Positions 60,172 to 64,000 of a stretch of DNA of 64,000 nt are shown one piece after another (position 1 is the first letter of the stretch; each line of letters opens with the position of its first letter). Made by a program: the position numbers and the translations under genes. Origin of the DNA: Methylomarinovum caldicuralii (GTDB lineage: Bacteria > Pseudomonadota > Gammaproteobacteria > Methylococcales > Methylothermaceae); assembly GCF_033126985.1 (NCBI RefSeq), contig NZ_AP024714.1:2372990-2436989 (forward strand), given 5' to 3'. The notes below the pieces were generated by a model. It saw only the letters and a list, made by a program, of their open reading frames with translations, made no database searches and was not told the origin of the DNA.

Positions 60172-61046
60172 CAGCCCGCCCCTCCCTCGTATGCCTTCCG
60201 GCTTTCCCGGGCGGCGATGGCGTCGGCCACCAGCTGGAGGAAATCCTGCTCGTCGCGGACCTTCGCCGCCTCACCGGCGTCGATGACATAGCCGTAGCGG
60301 TCGGCGATCTGCTGATAGCGCGGCAGACGCGACTGCAACAGGCGCGGGAACACCCAGATCACAAACTCATCCGGAGGGATTTCCTCCACCGCCCGGTAAC
60401 CCTTCTCCCGCATGAACGCGTGCAGCTGCCGGTCCAGGAAATCCTCGCGGTAGTACAGCGGCTTGGGGGCGCGGCGGGCACGCTCGATCAGGGTCTGCTC
60501 CAGATCCGGCGTGGTGCGGATATAGACCATCACCGTATGCCGCGCCAGGATTTCCAGCACTTCCGGTTCGTCCAGCTCGCACACGCTGCCGCCGGCGTCG
60601 TTGATGAAATGGCGGTAACCGTAGATGTCGCGGGCCTTGTCGATGAAGGCGGGCACGTCGCGCATGGCGGCGATCTCCGCCTCCCGGTGCAGGGCCTGGC
60701 GGCGCTTGAACTCCGCCAGCGGCAGGCCGCCCCGGGCCGGATCGCCGACCTTGCCGAGAAAGGTGGAAATCGGTGTCAGATTGTCCACGGTGATGTTGTT
60801 GCAGATATAGATGGAATCGGAACGCAGCAGGTCGCGCAGAAACGGCACTTGCATCGCCTGGCGCTTGATGTTGTCGAGAATCGGCTCGTTCAGGTACTTG
60901 GTGCCGATGCGGTAGTCGCCGGAATAGTGGAACCACTGCTCCTTGGGCAGCTTGTTGGCGAGGGTGGTCTTGCCCACCCCGGACATCCCCAGCAGGGTGA
61001 TCCGTTTGGCGTCCCAGGCGAGAAATTCCCGCGGCGTCATTCGCAT
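60171..61046 (-). CDS. P-loop ATPase upstream of metA
   Basis: A 291-residue protein with Walker A LLGMSGVGKTTLANKLPK at about residue 18 and a possible Walker B/Asp site in FINDAGGSVCELDEPE. It reads as a nucleoside-kinase-like ATPase (long helical C terminus, QIADRYGYVIDAGEAAKVRD). Genes of this kind sit before homoserine acyltransferase genes in several proteobacteria, yet I know no assigned role. Stop and start with metA touch, so they are co-transcribed. Confidence 0.75.
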   Translation of the reverse strand: MRMTPREFLAWDAKRITLLGMSGVGKTTLANKLPKEQWFHYSGDYRIGTKYLNEPILDNIKRQAMQVPFLRDLLRSDSIYICNNITVDNLTPISTFLGKVGDPARGGLPLAEFKRRQALHREAEIAAMRDVPAFIDKARDIYGYRHFINDAGGSVCELDEPEVLEILARHTVMVYIRTTPDLEQTLIERARRAPKPLYYREDFLDRQLHAFMREKGYRAVEEIPPDEFVIWVFPRLLQSRLPRYQQIADRYGYVIDAGEAAKVRDEQDFLQLVADAIAARESRKAYEGGAG

Positions 61047-61196
61047 GAATTCGGACTCCTAGCTTCGAAAGAAACGGTTATGGTAGCGGTCCGCCGCCAG
61101 GGGCGGAAATCGCAATTTTGGACTGAAATGCCGACAGCCGGTTCAACCGCTGCGCTATCGGCGACAAAATGTCAGAATTATGCGACAATCATTTGC

Positions 61197-62060
61197 ATGA
61201 AAGCGACAGTCGTGTCATTCCTGCTGCTGCCCGTAGCGCTGCTGTGGTTCCCGGCCGTCGTCCCGGCAGCCGAAAACCCGGCCAGGCCGACGTGGCGCAG
61301 TCTGACGTTCGAACTGCCGCCAGCGTTCACGGTCACCGCGGAGCTCGAGGACATCGACGCCAGCGCCGCCCCCCTGGTCGAACGCCCGCGGGCGCTGGCG
61401 CCGAAGACGCCCCGGCTGCTCCATCTCAAGGTCGCCACCCGGCTGCAATGGTTTTTGAGCACCAAAACCTGGCTGGGGGACCTGTGGCTGCAACCGGACT
61501 GGCGCGCCCTGCAACGCAACCGCCTGAAATCCGGCCGCTCGCGCAACCTGAAAATCTACCGCTACGCCGAACACGGCGTCTACCGCCTGCGCTATCAGCC
61601 CCGGGACGGGAAAGACGACCCGCCGTCCCAATGGCCGCTCACAAGCGAACAGTTTTACCCCTACTCCCCCAAGGTCGCCCGGCGCTGCGGCACGGTCAGC
61701 GATCCTTACGCGCTGTTGATCCACCTGAGCCGGAAGCAGGCACCCGACACACCGCTGTGCCTGTTCAACAAACACAGCGTCTATGAGGTCCACCTGCGGC
61801 AGGAGGGGGTGCAAAGCTTCGCGGCGGACTTCCAGCGCGACGGCGAGCGCGTCCAGGGAAGGATCGAAGCCGAACGCTGGCGCATCCTGCCGACCCCTCT
61901 GGAACCGGAGCACAACCCCGAAGCCTTCGAATTCCTGGGGATGGAAGGCGTCATCGAGGTGCTGCGCGATCCGGCCACCCACCTGCCACTGCAGATCCAC
62001 GGTTATGTGGAAGCCCTGCCCCAGGCCCGCCTGCGCCTGACCCGGGTCCGGAGCCGCTAG
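61197..62060 (+). CDS. Hypothetical exported protein (287 aa)
   Basis: An exported protein with a signal peptide (MKATVVSFLLLPVALLWF, cleavage near AAENP). The mature part is a beta-rich domain with several Trp/Tyr (LTFELPPAFTVTAELEDIDA, SRNLKIYRYAEHGVYRLRYQ, HSVYEVHLRQEGVQSFAADF). The pattern recalls DUF3108- or DUF6134-like periplasmic lipid-binding barrels, but I cannot assign a family firmly. It overlaps the convergent phosphohexomutase gene by four bases. Start ATG 61197 has no strong ribosome site. Confidence 0.65.
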   Translation: MKATVVSFLLLPVALLWFPAVVPAAENPARPTWRSLTFELPPAFTVTAELEDIDASAAPLVERPRALAPKTPRLLHLKVATRLQWFLSTKTWLGDLWLQPDWRALQRNRLKSGRSRNLKIYRYAEHGVYRLRYQPRDGKDDPPSQWPLTSEQFYPYSPKVARRCGTVSDPYALLIHLSRKQAPDTPLCLFNKHSVYEVHLRQEGVQSFAADFQRDGERVQGRIEAERWRILPTPLEPEHNPEAFEFLGMEGVIEVLRDPATHLPLQIHGYVEALPQARLRLTRVRSR

Positions 62061-63763
62061 GCGGCCGCCACCCGGCGCGCCAGCCGCCGCAGCAGTCCGT
62101 CCGGCTCGGCCACCGCCAAGGCGGCGATTTCCCGCGCCCGGTCGCGCAGGTCGGCAAAGGCGTAGATGCGCAGCTGCGGGGCGTTGCCGGAGGGACGCAC
62201 GTGGGCGATCTCGCCGTTGGCGAAATAGCAGCGCACCCCGTCGAGGACGTTGAGCTTCACCACCGGCGCAAAGCCGTCTTCAGGGCGGAACACACTTTCC
62301 AGCAGCCGTTTCTTCGCCTCCCAGGTCTGGGCCTCGGGGCTGCCTTCGGGCCAGAAGCCGATGCGGTTGCCCTCGGCATCGAACAGCGCGATGCCGTCCT
62401 CCTCGAAACGCAGCTCCTTGATCCGCGCATCCTCCGGGGTGAAGTATTCGACGATGCGCCGGCTTTCGGCCTGGGGGAAATCGTCGATCAGATCCGACTT
62501 GCCGTAGCACGGGGGAAAGGCTTCCAGCAGACCCAGCAACCCCCCTTCGCGCCGTTTGGCGGCGGCCAGCACGCACAGCAGCGGCAGGGTCGCATCCCGG
62601 GTCGGCAGGGCCTTGAGCACGCCGCCTCCGAATTCGATGTCGCACCCCAACAGGAAACCGCCGTTGGCTTCCCAGGCCATGACCCGCCGGTGGCCGTCGG
62701 CCAGCAGTTCCTGCATGGCTTCGATCACGTAGGGAGAGCCGATCCGGGTGCGGCGCACGCGGATGCCGTGAGCCCCGAGCCATTCCTCCAGCACCGGGTT
62801 GGCGCTGATGGGCACCGACACCGCGTCGGCCTCGAGGAACTCGGCGACGATGGCGCCCAGCAGGTCGCCGGGGATGAAATGGAGTTCGTCCCCGTCCACC
62901 GCCACCACCAGAGGCCGGTCGCTGTCGCCGTCGGTAGAGAGGATCACGTCGATGTGACGGTCCTGCTGTCTGGCCAGGTCACCGAGCATCTGCAGGTGGG
63001 TGTTGGAGATGGCCTCGGTGTCGAGGGGGACGAAGCGGTCGCTGCGCCCGGCGCCGATGACTTCGGCGCCGGCATCCCGCAGGATCCGGGGGATCAGCTC
63101 GCGGCCCACAGCGCTGTACTCGAAGAACAGCACCCGCCAACCGGAAAGGGCCTCAGGCGCGAAGACCTCGCGGTAGCGCCGCCGGTAAACCTCGGCGGCC
63201 TCCGCATCGACCGGCGGCAGCTGCGGGCGTGCCTCGGGTTTGAGCATGCCGTCGGGACCGAAGGGGGATTCGGCGGCGGGGCGGCCGTATTCCTGTTCCC
63301 GGCAGCGCTGTACCGCCTCGACGATGCCCGGTTCGTCGCTTTTGAGCACCTCGCCGTCACAGCGGTTGGGCTTGATGCCGTTGCGGTCGGCGGGGATGTG
63401 GCTGCCGGTGACCACGAAGCTGGCCTCGCGGCGCTGCAGGGCGTAATAGGTCAGGGCAGGGGTGGGGATGCGGCCGCAATGGTCCAGCGCCAGACCGGCG
63501 TCGGCGATGCCCTTGGCCACCGCCTGCAGGATCCGCTCGGTGGAGGGGCGCAGGTCCCCGGCCAGGGGGATCGCCACCTCGCCTTCGTGACCGGGGCAGA
63601 CCAGCCTGCCGCGGGTCTGGAAATAGTCCAGGGTGCCGCGGGTGAGGCAATAGACCTCCACGTCGGTCAGTTCCTCCACCTTGCCGCGCACCCCGCTGGT
63701 GCCGAAACGCAGCTGCTTGGGCTCGTGATCGAGAATGTCCCGTAATGTCGGTTTCTGGCTCAT
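62057..63763 (-). CDS. Phosphohexomutase (phosphomannomutase/phosphoglucomutase family)
   Basis: A 568-residue alpha-D-phosphohexomutase. The start region has LRFGTSGVRGKVEELTD; the phosphoserine loop is FVVTGSHIPADRNGIKPN; the metal loop is STDGDSDRPLVVAVDG; the sugar-binding loop is AWEANGGFLLGCD; the phosphate-binding end is HVRPSGNAPQLRIYA. It interconverts sugar 1- and 6-phosphates for nucleotide-sugar synthesis. It is about 100 residues longer than the common ManB/AlgC size, with extra helices near 170-190. The specific sugar is not readable. It overlaps tyrS by four bases. Confidence 0.9.
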   Translation of the reverse strand: MSQKPTLRDILDHEPKQLRFGTSGVRGKVEELTDVEVYCLTRGTLDYFQTRGRLVCPGHEGEVAIPLAGDLRPSTERILQAVAKGIADAGLALDHCGRIPTPALTYYALQRREASFVVTGSHIPADRNGIKPNRCDGEVLKSDEPGIVEAVQRCREQEYGRPAAESPFGPDGMLKPEARPQLPPVDAEAAEVYRRRYREVFAPEALSGWRVLFFEYSAVGRELIPRILRDAGAEVIGAGRSDRFVPLDTEAISNTHLQMLGDLARQQDRHIDVILSTDGDSDRPLVVAVDGDELHFIPGDLLGAIVAEFLEADAVSVPISANPVLEEWLGAHGIRVRRTRIGSPYVIEAMQELLADGHRRVMAWEANGGFLLGCDIEFGGGVLKALPTRDATLPLLCVLAAAKRREGGLLGLLEAFPPCYGKSDLIDDFPQAESRRIVEYFTPEDARIKELRFEEDGIALFDAEGNRIGFWPEGSPEAQTWEAKKRLLESVFRPEDGFAPVVKLNVLDGVRCYFANGEIAHVRPSGNAPQLRIYAFADLRDRAREIAALAVAEPDGLLRRLARRVAAA

Positions 63764-64000
63764 CGGACCTCCACTTTGGCAAAACGCCGTTTACCCACCT
63801 GAAAGATATGGATCTGGCCCGGCGGAATCACCTTTTTGGGATCTTCCACCCGCTCACCGTCGATCCTGACCGCCCCCTGCCGGATCATCCGCAGCGCCTC
63901 GGAGGTGCTTTTCACCAGTCCGACCTCCCGCAGCAGGTGGGCGATGCCGATGCCTTCCGGTTCCGGGGCCGTCACGATCACGGTTTCCAGATCCTCCGGC
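63760..64000 (-). CDS. tyrS: Tyrosyl-tRNA synthetase, C-terminal S4 domain (partial)
   Basis: The last 79 residues of a gene running off the right edge. IGIAHLLREVGLVKSTSEAL followed by RMIRQGAVRIDGERV is the S4 RNA-binding domain as found at the C terminus of TyrS; it is preceded by PEDLETVIV, which fits the linker. It would bind the tRNA anticodon arm. The catalytic part is outside the window. An isolated S4 protein is the less likely alternative. Confidence 0.85.
   Translation of the reverse strand, partial: PEDLETVIVTAPEPEGIGIAHLLREVGLVKSTSEALRMIRQGAVRIDGERVEDPKKVIPPGQIHIFQVGKRRFAKVEVR

Overview
The window looks like chromosomal DNA of a high-GC gammaproteobacterium, most plausibly a methylotroph or methanotroph of the Methylococcales type. 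The reasons are a MxaJ/XoxJ-like protein of the kind found with PQQ methanol dehydrogenases (57650-58489), an MSHA/type IV pilus-like locus, gammaproteobacterial FadJ/FadE-like proteins, and Mrp, Dcd, Dtd, MetA and TyrS. The lineage call is inference; the individual gene calls rest on visible motifs. No rRNA, tRNA or CRISPR array was seen.

Layout. (1) 1-8000 is a mobile and prophage-remnant region. It holds the two terminase subunits, small phage-type ORFs, a FitAB-like toxin-antitoxin pair with a palindromic operator, the tail of a phage-type DNA methylase, two exactly abutting 1,987-bp group II introns, and an IS3-type element cut by the intron and partly duplicated. (2) 8000-12600 carries surface-glycan genes: an AT-rich DUF115-like gene, a PglK-like ABC flippase and a GT4 glycosyltransferase. 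(3) 12582-16824 is a MoxR / HicB-HicA / DUF58 / TgpA-transglutaminase operon on the minus strand. (4) 16947-20167 is a zinc-ribbon protein and a convergent polytopic membrane protein with TPR-like repeats.

(5) 21205-35530 is the most striking block: a sigma-54-type promoter with upstream palindromes, followed by three prepilin-like proteins, a PilM/PilN-like fusion, a PilO-like protein, an assembly ATPase with an N-terminal PilZ (c-di-GMP) domain, a PilC/GspF protein, a PilP-like protein, a secretin with a Gly-rich insert and an extra C-terminal domain, an outer-membrane barrel-like protein, and a secreted S8/S53-like peptidase ending in a dockerin-like module. The genes are tightly packed on one strand. 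They look like a single c-di-GMP-controlled pilus or secretion machine, without a retraction ATPase or prepilin peptidase in the window.

(6) 35497-43529 holds a Kv-type potassium channel, a decayed TnpB, a second HicBA pair, Mrp, a dCTP deaminase interrupted by a 378-residue HNH intein, an SDR and an isopropylmalate/citramalate synthase-like enzyme. (7) 43532-47932 is an envelope set: a GT4, a CDP-alcohol phosphatidyltransferase, a nucleotidyltransferase and a CDP-glycerol glycerophosphotransferase-like protein. They could build and transfer an alcohol-phosphate head group. (8) 48101-51215 carries a bacterioferritin-like protein, an NfeD/SPFH pair and Dtd. (9) 51222-57515 is a beta-oxidation set (FadJ-like, thiolase, FadE-like) with an MNT/HEPN toxin-antitoxin pair between the first two. 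The fadE gene carries two in-frame nonsense codons and has lost its N terminus. (10) 57650-64000 holds the MxaJ-like protein, a CBS protein, MetA with a P-loop partner, an exported protein, a phosphohexomutase and the 3' end of tyrS.
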